Positions 8,124 to 17,248 of a stretch of 64,000 nt of DNA are shown here, one piece after another. The position numbers and the translations under genes are program-made. Below the pieces are notes generated by a model. That model was not told where the DNA came from. It was given only the letters and a program-made list of their open reading frames with translations, and did not search any database. The number at the start of each line of letters is the position of its first letter. The stretch's first letter is position 1. This stretch comes from a bacterium (GTDB lineage: Bacteria; Bdellovibrionota_C; UBA2361; SZUA-149; JAEUWB01), in NCBI GenBank assembly GCA_016786595.1, contig JAEUWB010000053.1, positions 1 to 64,000 on the forward strand. The letters run 5' to 3'.

Positions 8124-8888
8124 TCAATGTCTATTACTGACATAACTGCGGCCAGTCTGCCGTAAGAATGGTAGCGGGTCGACCGCTACATAGCGTTGGC
8201 TTGGGGCCTGAATGCGCACCTCAAAGTGCAGGTGTGGTCCAGAAGCACGACCAGTTTGGCCGATTTCTGCGATTTTGTCGCCACGTCTAACAAACGTTCC
8301 GACATCAACATAATTTCTTCTATTGTGGGCATAAACTGTCGTTAAACCATCATTTGCGCGGATGATAATTAAGTTCCCATAGCCAGACATGCCGTTATCT
8401 GAATAGAGTACAATTCCATCATGCGCGGCAAATATGGGAGTGCCGCTGGGCGCGACAATGTCTATACCATCATGGAATCGCTTTGAGCGATAACCGAAAG
8501 TCGACCCAATCTTTCCTGTGCGCACAGGCCAATACAAGGCGTTAGAATTATTTAATTGCGCTTTCTTAAGCGCCTGTTCATTGTTGGTAATTTTGTCACC
8601 GCGCACGAGTTGATCTTTAAATAGCGTCACATTCTCAGTTCTGAATCCAAGAAAAAGTCGCTTACCAGGTGGCACTACTTGAGTTGAATTTAAGCCATTA
8701 AGTTTGGCGATTCTTTGTGGTGTTAGATTGAAGCGTTTGGAGATCGAATAAATTGTATCGCCAATTTGAGCTCGATAAAAAATGGGCTTCGTCGAACGAG
8801 CTAGATCTCTAGCAGGTTCTCTGGATAAAATGCTGCATCCAGAAATGAAAATAATCGAAGCAAATAGAAAAAAGACTGTCTTAGACAT
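8124..8888 (-). CDS. nlpD: LysM-M23 murein hydrolase-like lipoprotein (NlpD type)
   Basis: A 254-residue lipoprotein. A signal peptide ends in the lipobox ISGC (Cys18). One LysM domain at about 38-82 (GDTIYSISKRFNLTPQRIAK) should bind peptidoglycan. A C-terminal M23 domain at about 130-245 keeps the metal-binding H-xxx-D (FHDGID) and HLHFE motifs. It may be an active endopeptidase, or an amidase activator like NlpD/EnvC, though these usually lack the metal ligands. It follows pcm by 6 bases, matching the pcm-nlpD order of gammaproteobacteria. Confidence 0.88.
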   Translation of the reverse strand: MSKTVFFLFASIIFISGCSILSREPARDLARSTKPIFYRAQIGDTIYSISKRFNLTPQRIAKLNGLNSTQVVPPGKRLFLGFRTENVTLFKDQLVRGDKITNNEQALKKAQLNNSNALYWPVRTGKIGSTFGYRSKRFHDGIDIVAPSGTPIFAAHDGIVLYSDNGMSGYGNLIIIRANDGLTTVYAHNRRNYVDVGTFVRRGDKIAEIGQTGRASGPHLHFEVRIQAPSQRYVAVDPLPFLRQTGRSYVSNRH

Positions 8889-8894
8889 ATGCGC

Positions 8895-9530
8895 TTAAGA
8901 GGCTCTTACGAATAGGCATTCGCCTTCGTTGTAACATTTAAGCCGATCGTGGTCGCGTTCGTAAATTACTAGGTTTTGCTGCAGTTTACTGCTCTGAGCT
9001 GTTTTTAGAGTTAGCGGCGCAACTAAGCGGCCATTGTTTGCAAGTTGATCAAAAAGTTCGCTTGGAACTTCATTGAATGCTGCTGAAAGTATAATCAAGT
9101 CGAAAGGCGCGTATTCAGGCCAACCTTTCTTACCATCGCTACAGCGGATTAGTGCCTCGTGAAATCCAAGATAGTCCAAACGCTTCCTGGCATCCTGTGC
9201 AAGATTGCCAATACGCTCAATCCCATAAGCGTGAGCCTTACATCCAGCAATCAGTGCCAGAGTATAACCACAGCCAGCACCAACTTCCAGGACACGCATG
9301 CCTTCACGAATCTTACCGAGTAGCAACATTTTAATAACTGTTGATGGCTTAGAGATGGTCTGAGAAAAGCCAATCGGTAAAGCAACATCTTTGTCAGCTA
9401 ATTGCCAATACTGTCTTGATACAAATAGACTACGGTCGATAGAACCATAAGCACGGGCAACTAAAAGACGAGTGTAGTCGTCTGGTGACCTACTAGAAGA
9501 ATCAGTGAGTTGTTTGTGCGCTGATTTCAT
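8895..9530 (-). CDS. pcm: Protein-L-isoaspartate O-methyltransferase
   Basis: A 211-residue PCMT-family methyltransferase. Residues DRSLFVSRQYW and LPIGFSQTISKPSTVIKML match the family's substrate-binding start (the IGxGQTISxP motif). VLEVGAGCGYTLAL is SAM motif I. It repairs isoaspartyl residues in aged proteins. The frame is open further upstream into tRNA-Pro, but the ATG at 9530 fits the family length. The gene pairs with nlpD downstream, and tRNA-Pro lies about 80 bases upstream on the same strand. Confidence 0.88.
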   Translation of the reverse strand: MKSAHKQLTDSSSRSPDDYTRLLVARAYGSIDRSLFVSRQYWQLADKDVALPIGFSQTISKPSTVIKMLLLGKIREGMRVLEVGAGCGYTLALIAGCKAHAYGIERIGNLAQDARKRLDYLGFHEALIRCSDGKKGWPEYAPFDLIILSAAFNEVPSELFDQLANNGRLVAPLTLKTAQSSKLQQNLVIYERDHDRLKCYNEGECLFVRAS

Positions 9531-9610
9531 GATCTGAAAGGGAACTATAGAATCTAACACTAGTTTAATGCAAGATATAATTTTTACGTTTGGATTTACA
9601 CTAGCAAGAA

Positions 9611-9684
9611 TCGGGGCGACTGGATTTGAACCAGCGACCACTCGCCCCCCAGACGAGTGCGCTACCAGGCTGCGCCACGCCCCG
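9611..9684 (-). tRNA. tRNA-Pro (GGG)
   Basis: A minus-strand cloverleaf with acceptor CGGGGCG/CGCCCCG, D-arm GCGC/GCGC, anticodon stem CTCGT/GCGAG with loop CTGGGGG (anticodon GGG), and T-arm GCTGG/CCAGT with TTCAAAT. It starts with C and has discriminator A, as in proline tRNAs. CCA is not encoded. It precedes pcm. Confidence 0.95.
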
Positions 9685-9798
9685 ATACACAAGAAAGAAG
9701 CGCTACTGTTACATGATTGTACCTACGAAAATCAACCCTTACACGAGAGATTAATTTATTATCATTGCCAAAAGATATTCTTTCATGATGATTAATAC

Positions 9799-10857
9799 AT
9801 GGTAACAGCTAATTACTATGAAATTCTTGATCTAGAAACCACTGCAAGTGAGGCAGAAATAAAGCAAGCCTTTCGTCGGCTGGCCAGGAAATACCACCCT
9901 GATTCTGCTGAAGGCGCGGAAAGCGTAGCCATATTCCAGCAAGTAACTGAGGCCTACGACGTTTTATCCGATCCTGAGTCGCGCGCACGCTACGACAGAA
10001 CTATTGGAGTTGGCGATGCTCCAAAGGTAAAAACATTTGAGCAGTCTGCAGCTGCAAATCCTAATATTCAATCACTCCTTAAAAATCAGCGTGTAAATAA
10101 TGAAGCTCCGAAATGGACACAATTCAAACCTGAGGATCCAAAAGATCATCCACAAGAAACAGAAGCTAGGCAGAAGCATTCAGCGCCGAAGAGTAAATCT
10201 AGCGGCATTTTCGATACGCTGAAGTCGAAGCTAAGCAATAAAGGAAAATCTCCACTTACAGCAGAAGGCGTCACTAAGCCAGCTACACATAAATCTACAG
10301 ACGTGGAACATCTACTTCGCGGTCAGCGTGAATATATCTTTACAATCGACGCCTTGGAGTCAGTAATTGGCACGACCAGAGACGTCGTCTATGTTGAGGA
10401 CGATCAGGAAAAGACGATACGTGTTAAAATTCCTGCAGGCATTCGCGAAGGGCAAAGATTAAACGTTGCGCCAACAAGCGAATTTACTGTCCGGGTCAAG
10501 ATTGAAATCGTTGCTCACGATTTCCTCGAACGTGATGGCGAGGATTTAACATTGCATGTTCCGATCACGATTTCTGAAGCGCTCTTACAGAAAGAAATTA
10601 TCGTCCAAACGTTAGATGGCGAAAAATTAGTCAAGTTACCGCGTCTTGGATTGGATCGGGCTGCAAGCACCCTCACGCTTCGTGGTGCAGGGTTATTACA
10701 TAAGGGACTTAATCGAAGAGGTGACTTACACTTAAGACCATTTGTGGTCTGCCCTAGCGATCGTCCAGACTGGCTCGCCAATATTGCGGGTCAACTTGAT
10801 ACGATTGCAAATGGACAAGACCTGCGAAGCGCCCTCCCACAGCTTAAAAAATTGTAG
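9799..10857 (+). CDS. DnaJ-like co-chaperone without zinc finger (CbpA type)
   Basis: A 352-residue protein. Residues 1-65 form a J domain with the essential HPD at 33-35 (KYHPDS), which stimulates DnaK ATPase. A polar linker of about 110 residues follows. The C-terminal substrate-binding barrels start around 180 (RGQREYIFTIDALESVIGTT; VKIPAGIREGQRL; DLTLHVPITISEAL). There is no CxxCxGxG repeat, so it belongs with CbpA/DjlA-like co-chaperones. It stands alone, convergent with the secF cluster. Confidence 0.88.
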   Translation: MVTANYYEILDLETTASEAEIKQAFRRLARKYHPDSAEGAESVAIFQQVTEAYDVLSDPESRARYDRTIGVGDAPKVKTFEQSAAANPNIQSLLKNQRVNNEAPKWTQFKPEDPKDHPQETEARQKHSAPKSKSSGIFDTLKSKLSNKGKSPLTAEGVTKPATHKSTDVEHLLRGQREYIFTIDALESVIGTTRDVVYVEDDQEKTIRVKIPAGIREGQRLNVAPTSEFTVRVKIEIVAHDFLERDGEDLTLHVPITISEALLQKEIIVQTLDGEKLVKLPRLGLDRAASTLTLRGAGLLHKGLNRRGDLHLRPFVVCPSDRPDWLANIAGQLDTIANGQDLRSALPQLKKL

Positions 10858-10902
10858 ACACGATAGCCCTGTTTGGGTTGGACTTTCAGGATCGGTCTTT
10901 GG

Positions 10903-11229
10903 CTAGTCTCTAAAGCACTGTTTACCCACAGGCGGCTCGGTCTGATTGATCACTAGGCGCTGTTCGTCCGTATAGATTTGGCTAACAGTGAACATTCCAC
11001 TAGTAGTATCAGTTGCCGCATCAATCTCAAGTGAATGAATTAAAGCGTGTCCACGATAATTCCAAAAACCCGCTACTTCTTCGACTAAATAAACTCTTGT
11101 CGGTGCAAGATGATAGAGTCTTCTACCGCTAATTTGGAAACTATATTGACGGTCAAGCTTGAGGTCTTGCGGAAAACCTTGATCGCGCTTTAGTTTCAAG
11201 GTGTCGTTTAGTTCAATTAACGACCCCAT
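10903..11229 (-). CDS. Hypothetical protein downstream of secF
   Basis: A 108-residue protein with no signal peptide or membrane helix. It looks beta-rich (YSFQISGRRLYHLAPTRVYL; GMFTVSQIYTDEQRLVINQ) and holds one cysteine at the C-terminus. Its start is 4 bases after the secF stop, so it ends the secretion cluster and is probably translated with it. I recognise no family. A link to preprotein translocation is suggested only by position. Confidence 0.6.
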   Translation of the reverse strand: MGSLIELNDTLKLKRDQGFPQDLKLDRQYSFQISGRRLYHLAPTRVYLVEEVAGFWNYRGHALIHSLEIDAATDTTSGMFTVSQIYTDEQRLVINQTEPPVGKQCFRD

Positions 11230-11233
11230 AAAC

Positions 11234-12196
11234 TTAGGCAGCTTGCGCCTTGTTTGGCTTATAATCGCCTTTGCTTACAGCGTCTTTACCAGTTTTTGCA
11301 GCCGCATTTGGACGCTCCTTCTGCAATAACAAGACTATCGGACTGGCAATGAAAATTGAGGAATAAGTCCCGAGGATAATTCCCACCGCAAGCGTAAATC
11401 CTAAATCGATTAATGGTCCACTTCCGAGCAAATAAAAACATGCGCAGACAAAGAGAGTGGTTGTACTAGTTAAAATAGTACGGCTGAATGTTTCATTAAT
11501 ACTGCGGTTAAAAAGTTCAATTAAGCTTTCTTTCGCACCCTTGACAGGCTTAAAAAGGTTCTCACGGATTCGGTCATATACTACGATTGTGTCATTCACT
11601 GAGTAACCTACAATCGTAAGTAAAGCGGCCAAAACAGCGCCGTTGATTTCCTTTCCGACCATGACAATAATACCAGTTGTTAATAATGCGTCGTGCAGAG
11701 TTGCAACTACTGCACCAAGTCCAAATGTCCACTCAAAACGGATCATCACATAGACAAAAATACAAGCTAGTGCGATTAAAAATGCAATTAATCCGCTACG
11801 TCTGACTTCTTCTCCAATTGCAGGTCCGACAATGTCTTCTTTGAGGACTTCAACCTGAGGCAATTTAAGGAGCTCGTCTCTAACGGCTTGGATGTGAGAC
11901 TTATCATCTCCACTACCCATGCGAATCGAATATTCACCGCGATTATCCTCGAAAGCCTGAACTACGGCATCGCTCACACCAGCAGCGCTGACTGCCTTAC
12001 GGACCACATCAATACCTGGGTCCTGAGGAGTTTTAATGGCAATTTCTACACCGCCACGGAAATCCACACCAAACTTTGCATCCCCGCGCTCGACCCAGCT
12101 CAGATAGCAAACAATCGCTAAGATTACGGACAAAGCCATATTCAGGTGACGCCACCCCATGACATTGATACGTGAATTTGGATTAAACAATTCCAT
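11234..12196 (-). CDS. secF: Protein translocase subunit SecF
   Basis: A 320-residue SecF with six membrane segments and one periplasmic domain after the first (FGVDFRGGVEIAIKT). The conserved C-terminal helices include VGYSVNDTIVVYDRIREN. With SecD it uses the proton gradient to pull exported proteins out of SecYEG. It follows secD with 11 bases between them. The tail is basic and low-complexity, ending KPNKAQAA. Confidence 0.97.
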   Translation of the reverse strand: MELFNPNSRINVMGWRHLNMALSVILAIVCYLSWVERGDAKFGVDFRGGVEIAIKTPQDPGIDVVRKAVSAAGVSDAVVQAFEDNRGEYSIRMGSGDDKSHIQAVRDELLKLPQVEVLKEDIVGPAIGEEVRRSGLIAFLIALACIFVYVMIRFEWTFGLGAVVATLHDALLTTGIIVMVGKEINGAVLAALLTIVGYSVNDTIVVYDRIRENLFKPVKGAKESLIELFNRSINETFSRTILTSTTTLFVCACFYLLGSGPLIDLGFTLAVGIILGTYSSIFIASPIVLLLQKERPNAAAKTGKDAVSKGDYKPNKAQAA

Positions 12197-12207
12197 TAGA
12201 AATACCC

Positions 12208-13755
12208 CTAGATACTAACTTCACCGTTGCGATCGGTCATATTAAAGAAATAGAAACCCGCCTTACATACAAACACGGCTGTAAAAAGTGTCGCCAAGAT
12301 ACCAATCGAAAGAGTCACGGCGAAACCGCGGATTGGTCCAGATCCAAAGGCATAGAGCACAATTCCAGCAATGAGAGTTGTTAGATTTGAGTCAATAATT
12401 GTGGCATATGCGCGACTAAAGCCGGCTTCAACAGCTGCTTTTGAGCTTGCGCCCCTTCTGCGTTCTTCACGGACACGCTCATAAATAATAATACTGGCAT
12501 CTACGGCCATTCCCATTGTTAGGGCTAGTCCGGCAATACCTGGCAAGGTTAAGGTAGCACCGAAGAGTGCTAGTAACGCGAGTAGAAACAAGATATTTAG
12601 AAAAATGCAACCAACCGCGAGCAGTCCAGCCTTACGATAGTAAAGCGGCACTAGAATAAGCACACCAAGACTTCCGATTAACGCTGAGTAGATTCCCTTG
12701 GTAATCGAATCTGCTCCTAGTGTTGCCCCTACAACACGCTCCTCAAGAAACTCTAAAGGCGCAGGTAATGCACCAGCTCGAAGTACAATTGCCAGCAAAT
12801 GGGCTTCGTCAGTTGTAAAATTTCCAGTGATTTGTGCACGCCCACCACGAATCGGTTCATTGATGTTTGGGTCCGATTGCACGATTCCGTCAAGCACAAT
12901 TGCCAGCCTGCGATCGACGTTTTCTGAAGTAATGCGCTCAAATGTTCGCGCACCGGCAGCAGTAAACTCGAGTCCAACTTGCGCTCCATCAACGGAGTTG
13001 TTATCAAACTCAACGAAAGCTTTACTGATTCCATCTCCTGTCATCAAGATTTCATCTTCAAGCGTAAGTTCCCCGCCATCTTTGGTTTTAAATTCTACTG
13101 TTTGGCTACGTGGGCGATCTTGTGTAGCGACGAGTCTGAACTCGAGCTTAGCAACAGACCCAATCGATTTACGGACACGATTGATATCCTTCTCCTCAGG
13201 AAGTTGCACTAAAATACGTTCGTCCTGGCTCTTTTGTATTGTAGGTTCAGTCAACCCGAATTGATTGACGCGGTTATTCAAAACTTGAATTGCCTGGTCA
13301 ACGGCATTCTTCTTAATCTCTGCAGCATCTTTTTCGCTTAGTTGATACTCGATTTTAAGACCTTCACCTGCTGGAATTTCTGCCCCTTTCTGCAGTTGGC
13401 GAAAGTTGCTGCGCATGTATGTATCAAGCTCAGTTAGCGATTTATTTTGGGCAAGTGTAATTTCCACTTTGCGATCATCAAGTGCGCGAGCAGAAAGCAC
13501 CGGCACTTTTTCCTTACGTAACTCTGCGCGGATAGTCTGAGCATCGGCATTGAGCCTGCTCTTTACAGCCTCATCAGTTTTAACTTGCATTAAAAACGAC
13601 ACTCCGCCCTTTAAATCTAGGCCCTGCTTGAGAGCTAATTTTTTACCGGGCCAGTTTTCTGGTAGTGAATCCTTAAAAAATGTTGGGATTAGAATGTACA
13701 CTGAAACTAGCGTGCATCCTAAGATAAATAGTAGCTTGTACTTTAGATTACTCAT
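12208..13755 (-). CDS. secD: Protein translocase subunit SecD
   Basis: A 515-residue SecD. An N-terminal helix and GLDLKGGVSFLMQV are followed by the periplasmic P1 domain. The QAIQVLNNRVNQFGLTEPTI motif, the SDPNINEPIRGGRAQITG stretch and the six-helix RND-like C-terminal domain (GLALTMGMAVDASIIIYERV) follow. It is shorter than the E. coli protein, as in many bacteria outside Gammaproteobacteria. It lies between yajC and secF in one operon. Confidence 0.97.
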   Translation of the reverse strand: MSNLKYKLLFILGCTLVSVYILIPTFFKDSLPENWPGKKLALKQGLDLKGGVSFLMQVKTDEAVKSRLNADAQTIRAELRKEKVPVLSARALDDRKVEITLAQNKSLTELDTYMRSNFRQLQKGAEIPAGEGLKIEYQLSEKDAAEIKKNAVDQAIQVLNNRVNQFGLTEPTIQKSQDERILVQLPEEKDINRVRKSIGSVAKLEFRLVATQDRPRSQTVEFKTKDGGELTLEDEILMTGDGISKAFVEFDNNSVDGAQVGLEFTAAGARTFERITSENVDRRLAIVLDGIVQSDPNINEPIRGGRAQITGNFTTDEAHLLAIVLRAGALPAPLEFLEERVVGATLGADSITKGIYSALIGSLGVLILVPLYYRKAGLLAVGCIFLNILFLLALLALFGATLTLPGIAGLALTMGMAVDASIIIYERVREERRRGASSKAAVEAGFSRAYATIIDSNLTTLIAGIVLYAFGSGPIRGFAVTLSIGILATLFTAVFVCKAGFYFFNMTDRNGEVSI

Positions 13756-13770
13756 GCATTATTCCTCAAA

Positions 13771-14226
13771 CTATGCTTTCTTTGCAGCTGAGTTCGTTGA
13801 CTCACTTGCTGCTATGATGATATGCGCGGGCGCGATTTTCAATTTAGTGCCGGGGACTGATTCAATTGTAATTGCATCTGCATCAATCGACATGACCTTT
13901 CCAATAATTCCGCCAGTTGTCTGTACAATTTCATTTTTCTTAAGGTTTTCGATAAACTTTTTCTGCTTTTGTTCCTTATCAAACATCGGCTTGATCACCA
14001 TAAAGTAGTAAACAAAAAAGCCAAACATGATAAAGGAAATCGTATTCAGCCAAAACTCAGTAGAGTTTGGTACAGGCTGCTGTGTCGTAGCTGGCACTGA
14101 CTGCGCAGGATTAGCCAGCACTAAATCAGCTAGACACACATTTAAGATTGCTAGGCTAAGTAGTCCGACGAAGTGACTTGCTGCCATACGTGGTAGTGCT
14201 GATTTAGTAAATTTCATTCTGAACAT
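13771..14226 (-). CDS. yajC: Preprotein translocase accessory subunit YajC
   Basis: A 151-residue YajC. One membrane helix at about 58-78 (TISFIMFGFFVYYFMVIKPM) precedes the conserved KKFIENLKKNEIVQTTGGIIGKV domain. A signal-like N-terminal hydrophobic stretch and an ASANP-type linker precede the core, making it longer than the usual 100-110 residues. YajC binds SecDF at the inner membrane. It opens the yajC-secD-secF block. Confidence 0.92.
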   Translation of the reverse strand: MFRMKFTKSALPRMAASHFVGLLSLAILNVCLADLVLANPAQSVPATTQQPVPNSTEFWLNTISFIMFGFFVYYFMVIKPMFDKEQKQKKFIENLKKNEIVQTTGGIIGKVMSIDADAITIESVPGTKLKIAPAHIIIAASESTNSAAKKA

Positions 14227-14283
14227 CTCTTTGTGGCTAACGAAACTTTCGTCAACTGGTATGTATTTATTATGGCACTCAGT

Positions 14284-15429
14284 CTATTCCAAATTTTGAT
14301 TTTCGTTGCCTGCGTTAAAATTACCGACAAAGCTCTTTAGAAAATTATCGTAATCTTGTCTATGAATTGCTTCTTGGGCCCTTTTCATGAGGTTTTGAAA
14401 GAAGCTGATATTATGCAAGGTTGTTAGGGTAATTCCTAATATTTCTTGTGCATGAATTAAGTGGGAAATGTAGCCGGCACTGAAATTTCTACAGCAATAA
14501 CAATCACAAGTCTCTTCGATTGGATCCCGGGCTGCTCGGAATCGAGAGTTGCGTAGATTAATGGTTCCACTGCTCGTATAAGCGCGTCCAAAGCGGGCAC
14601 TGCGCGTTGGAATCACACAGTCAAATAAATCAACACCATGCTGAATCGCAAGTAGCATTTCCGCAGGACTACCAAGCCCCATCACGTAACGTAATTTCTC
14701 GGTTGGTAACCTTGGTGCTGTGACAGCAACAATACGATTTAAATCTTCAACATCCTCCCCCACACTCACTCCACCAATCGCATAAGCATCAAAGTCTAAA
14801 AGTGCCATGCGCTCTGCAGCTTCAATCCGTAGATCATCAAATAGACCGCCCTGGATAATACCAAGTATGAAATTTTGCTTGCGTTTGTAGTGAAGTTTAC
14901 TACGTCTTGCCCAATCAAGTGTTAGCTCAAGCGACTTACGTACGGCGTCCTTCGGCAAGGTATGCGCAGGACACTCATCCAGGATCATCAAGAGATCAAC
15001 TCCTAAATCAGCTTGGATCTCGAGCACCTTCTCGGGGCTGAAGAAAACCTTAGTTCCATCATGGTGCGACTGAAATTCAACACCTTGAGCTGTGATTTTA
15101 CGAAGTTTTGCCAGTGAAAAAACCTGAAATCCCCCGCTATCAGTTAAGATTGGGCCGTGCCAACCCATAAAATCGTGCAATCCACCAAGTGATTGGATGA
15201 GCTTTTCACCAGGACGCAGGTGCAAGTGATAAGTGTTAGAGAGAATGATTTCGGCACCAGCTTCTTTAAGCATTGCTGGCGTTAGCGCTTTGACAGTTGC
15301 CTGTGTGCCAACAGGCATAAAAGCCGGTGTCTTGAAATCTCCGTGTGCAGTCCGAAAGAGGCCACTACGCGCGAGCTTGTCACTAGCTTGAATCGTAAAC
15401 GGCTTGACGTGATCGGCGCTAGATTTCAT
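14284..15429 (-). CDS. tgt: Queuine tRNA-ribosyltransferase
   Basis: A 381-residue Tgt, which exchanges guanine 34 for preQ1 in GUN-anticodon tRNAs. The catalytic aspartate region ILTDSGGFQVFSL, the PTRSARFGRAYT loop and the zinc site CDCYCC...H (near residue 315) are all present. It overlaps the stop of queA by 4 bases (ATGA), so the two queuosine enzymes are coupled. The yajC-secDF genes follow, the widely conserved queA-tgt-yajC-secDF arrangement. Confidence 0.97.
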   Translation of the reverse strand: MKSSADHVKPFTIQASDKLARSGLFRTAHGDFKTPAFMPVGTQATVKALTPAMLKEAGAEIILSNTYHLHLRPGEKLIQSLGGLHDFMGWHGPILTDSGGFQVFSLAKLRKITAQGVEFQSHHDGTKVFFSPEKVLEIQADLGVDLLMILDECPAHTLPKDAVRKSLELTLDWARRSKLHYKRKQNFILGIIQGGLFDDLRIEAAERMALLDFDAYAIGGVSVGEDVEDLNRIVAVTAPRLPTEKLRYVMGLGSPAEMLLAIQHGVDLFDCVIPTRSARFGRAYTSSGTINLRNSRFRAARDPIEETCDCYCCRNFSAGYISHLIHAQEILGITLTTLHNISFFQNLMKRAQEAIHRQDYDNFLKSFVGNFNAGNENQNLE

Positions 15430-16502
15430 GACAATAACATCGAGTCTCCATAGCTATAAAACATGTAATCCCCTGTCAGTGCATGTGTGTAGATTTGCTG
15501 AATTCGATCTGCACCATAAAATGCATTAACCAGAGAGAGATGCGTCGAACGCGGCAAATGAAAATTTGTCAACAAAGCATCGATAACTTGGAATCTAAAG
15601 CCTGGAGTAATGTAAAGCGTTGTCTTGAGCAAGCGATTAAAACTAGTCTCTCTGGTAGCGCTGTCGAGTAAAGCAAATGATTCAAGTGCTCTCGTTACCG
15701 AGGTGCCAACAGCAATAATGCGCTGCTGCTTTGATTTTTTAGCTTGAATTTGTTGCCACACTTGCTCAGTGATCATGTAGTGCTCAGTAGCAGTCGGATT
15801 TGCTTCATTCTCAACTTCCAAATCCTGCATACTGTAAGCACTTAAATGCAGCACGATATTCAAGATCTCAACTCCGCGACTTTTTAGTGTAGCCAGTAAA
15901 TTATCTGTAAAATGAAGTCCTGCTGTAGGTGCAGCTACAGACCCAGGAGTTGCGGCATAAACTGTCTGATAATATTTCTGGTCTTCTGCGACTGCACGGC
16001 CGTCTCTAATATAAGGTGGAATTGGCATCACAGAATGTGCTCTAAGAATCTCAGTAATTCGTTTACTCTCAGTATCTGAAATCTCGCTGCTTGAAACTTC
16101 AACCAAAAACTCCTTGACTGATTCCCCGCGTCCACAAATTTTCGCAACAAGTGGGCCTAGGGAAAAGCTGTCAGCGGTCGTATAACGCCCACCACCGCGC
16201 ACATACGCACGCCAGCGATTAGCCCCAACTGCAGCAAGAAAAAAGAATTCAACTTCTCGACCTGAGCCAGTATGACTAAAATATGCCCGACAAGGTTCGA
16301 CTCGACTCGTGTTTACGATAAGTAAGTCGCCACTAGTTAAATATTCGATAATTCGGCTAAAACTCGAGTCGGTAATACTTGACCCAGTTCGTTGCCTTGT
16401 AGCGACAAGCAGCTTCGACTCACCACGGCGCTTATTGCGAGGCCAGAGAGCAATACGATCTTTTGAGATTTCATAATCTCTAAATTCCGCTCCTGCAGTC
16501 AC
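15426..16502 (-). CDS. queA: S-adenosylmethionine:tRNA ribosyltransferase-isomerase
   Basis: A 358-residue QueA, which converts preQ1 in tRNA to epoxyqueuosine using the ribosyl part of SAM. It shows the family's GDLLIVNTSRVEPCRAYF near the N-terminus, VAAPTAGLHFTDNLL in the middle, and LLTNFHLPRSTHLSLVNAF near the C-terminus. It begins 3 bases after the slipin stop and its end overlaps tgt. Confidence 0.97.
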   Translation of the reverse strand: MTAGAEFRDYEISKDRIALWPRNKRRGESKLLVATRQRTGSSITDSSFSRIIEYLTSGDLLIVNTSRVEPCRAYFSHTGSGREVEFFFLAAVGANRWRAYVRGGGRYTTADSFSLGPLVAKICGRGESVKEFLVEVSSSEISDTESKRITEILRAHSVMPIPPYIRDGRAVAEDQKYYQTVYAATPGSVAAPTAGLHFTDNLLATLKSRGVEILNIVLHLSAYSMQDLEVENEANPTATEHYMITEQVWQQIQAKKSKQQRIIAVGTSVTRALESFALLDSATRETSFNRLLKTTLYITPGFRFQVIDALLTNFHLPRSTHLSLVNAFYGADRIQQIYTHALTGDYMFYSYGDSMLLS

Positions 16503-16505
16503 AGT

Positions 16506-17246
16506 CTAGCTTCTCTTCATGAAAGCATTAATAAAGTCAATTGGAATCGGGAAAATAGTCGTTGAGTTATTCTCAGTCGCAATTTCTCGTAGGGTCTGCA
16601 AATAGCGTAATTGCAACGCTTGTGGCTCGGTGGCGATGATTTTTGCAGCCATAGAAAGCTTCTCTGCGGCCTGAAACTCAGCCTCAGCACCAATAACTTT
16701 TGCACGTCTTTCACGTTCAGCCTCAGCTTGCTTAGCCATCGCGCGCTGCATCTCGACAGGCAAGTCGATATGCTTAATCTCAACCATCGATACTTTAATT
16801 CCCCAAGGGTCGGTGGAGTGATCAAGAATTTCCTGCAAGCGGTTATTTAGTTGCTCGCGATTGATCAATAGATCGTCAAGCTCTCCCTCGCCGCAAACGC
16901 TACGTAAAGTAGTCTGAGCAAGCTGACTCGTTGCATAGAGATAGTTTTCAACTTGATTGATTGCACGGTTTGGATCCATTACGCGGAAATAAACCACTGC
17001 GTTAACTTTCACAGACACGTTATCTCGTGTGATTACGTCCTGTGGTGGCACGTCCATTGTTACAGTACGTAAATCAACGCGTCGCATTTGCTCAATCACA
17101 GGCCAAATCCAAACAATTCCAGGACCACGAGGCTCGACGAGACGACCGAAGCGGAAAACCACGGCAAGTTCATATTCCTTAATAATTTTAATCGCACTGA
17201 AAATAAGTGCAGCAAAAATAATAATTATCGGCATCAACGCTGGCAT
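16506..17246 (-). CDS. Slipin (SPFH/stomatin-like membrane protein)
   Basis: A 246-residue SPFH protein: an N-terminal membrane hairpin, then [20 protein letters not shown], the [20 protein letters not shown] core, and a helical segment rich in [11 protein letters not shown]. It scaffolds membrane microdomains. It lies directly after nfeD (2 bases between them), the well-known slipin-NfeD pair in which the NfeD protease/OB part acts with the slipin. QueA follows closely. Confidence 0.93.
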   Translation of the reverse strand: MPALMPIIIIFAALIFSAIKIIKEYELAVVFRFGRLVEPRGPGIVWIWPVIEQMRRVDLRTVTMDVPPQDVITRDNVSVKVNAVVYFRVMDPNRAINQVENYLYATSQLAQTTLRSVCGEGELDDLLINREQLNNRLQEILDHSTDPWGIKVSMVEIKHIDLPVEMQRAMAKQAEAERERRAKVIGAEAEFQAAEKLSMAAKIIATEPQALQLRYLQTLREIATENNSTTIFPIPIDFINAFMKRS

Positions 17247-17248
17247 AG

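Noticed and set aside
12698-13264. 188-residue plus-strand ORF opposite secD
   Set aside because: A shadow of secD with Ser/Pro-rich antisense composition and no SD.
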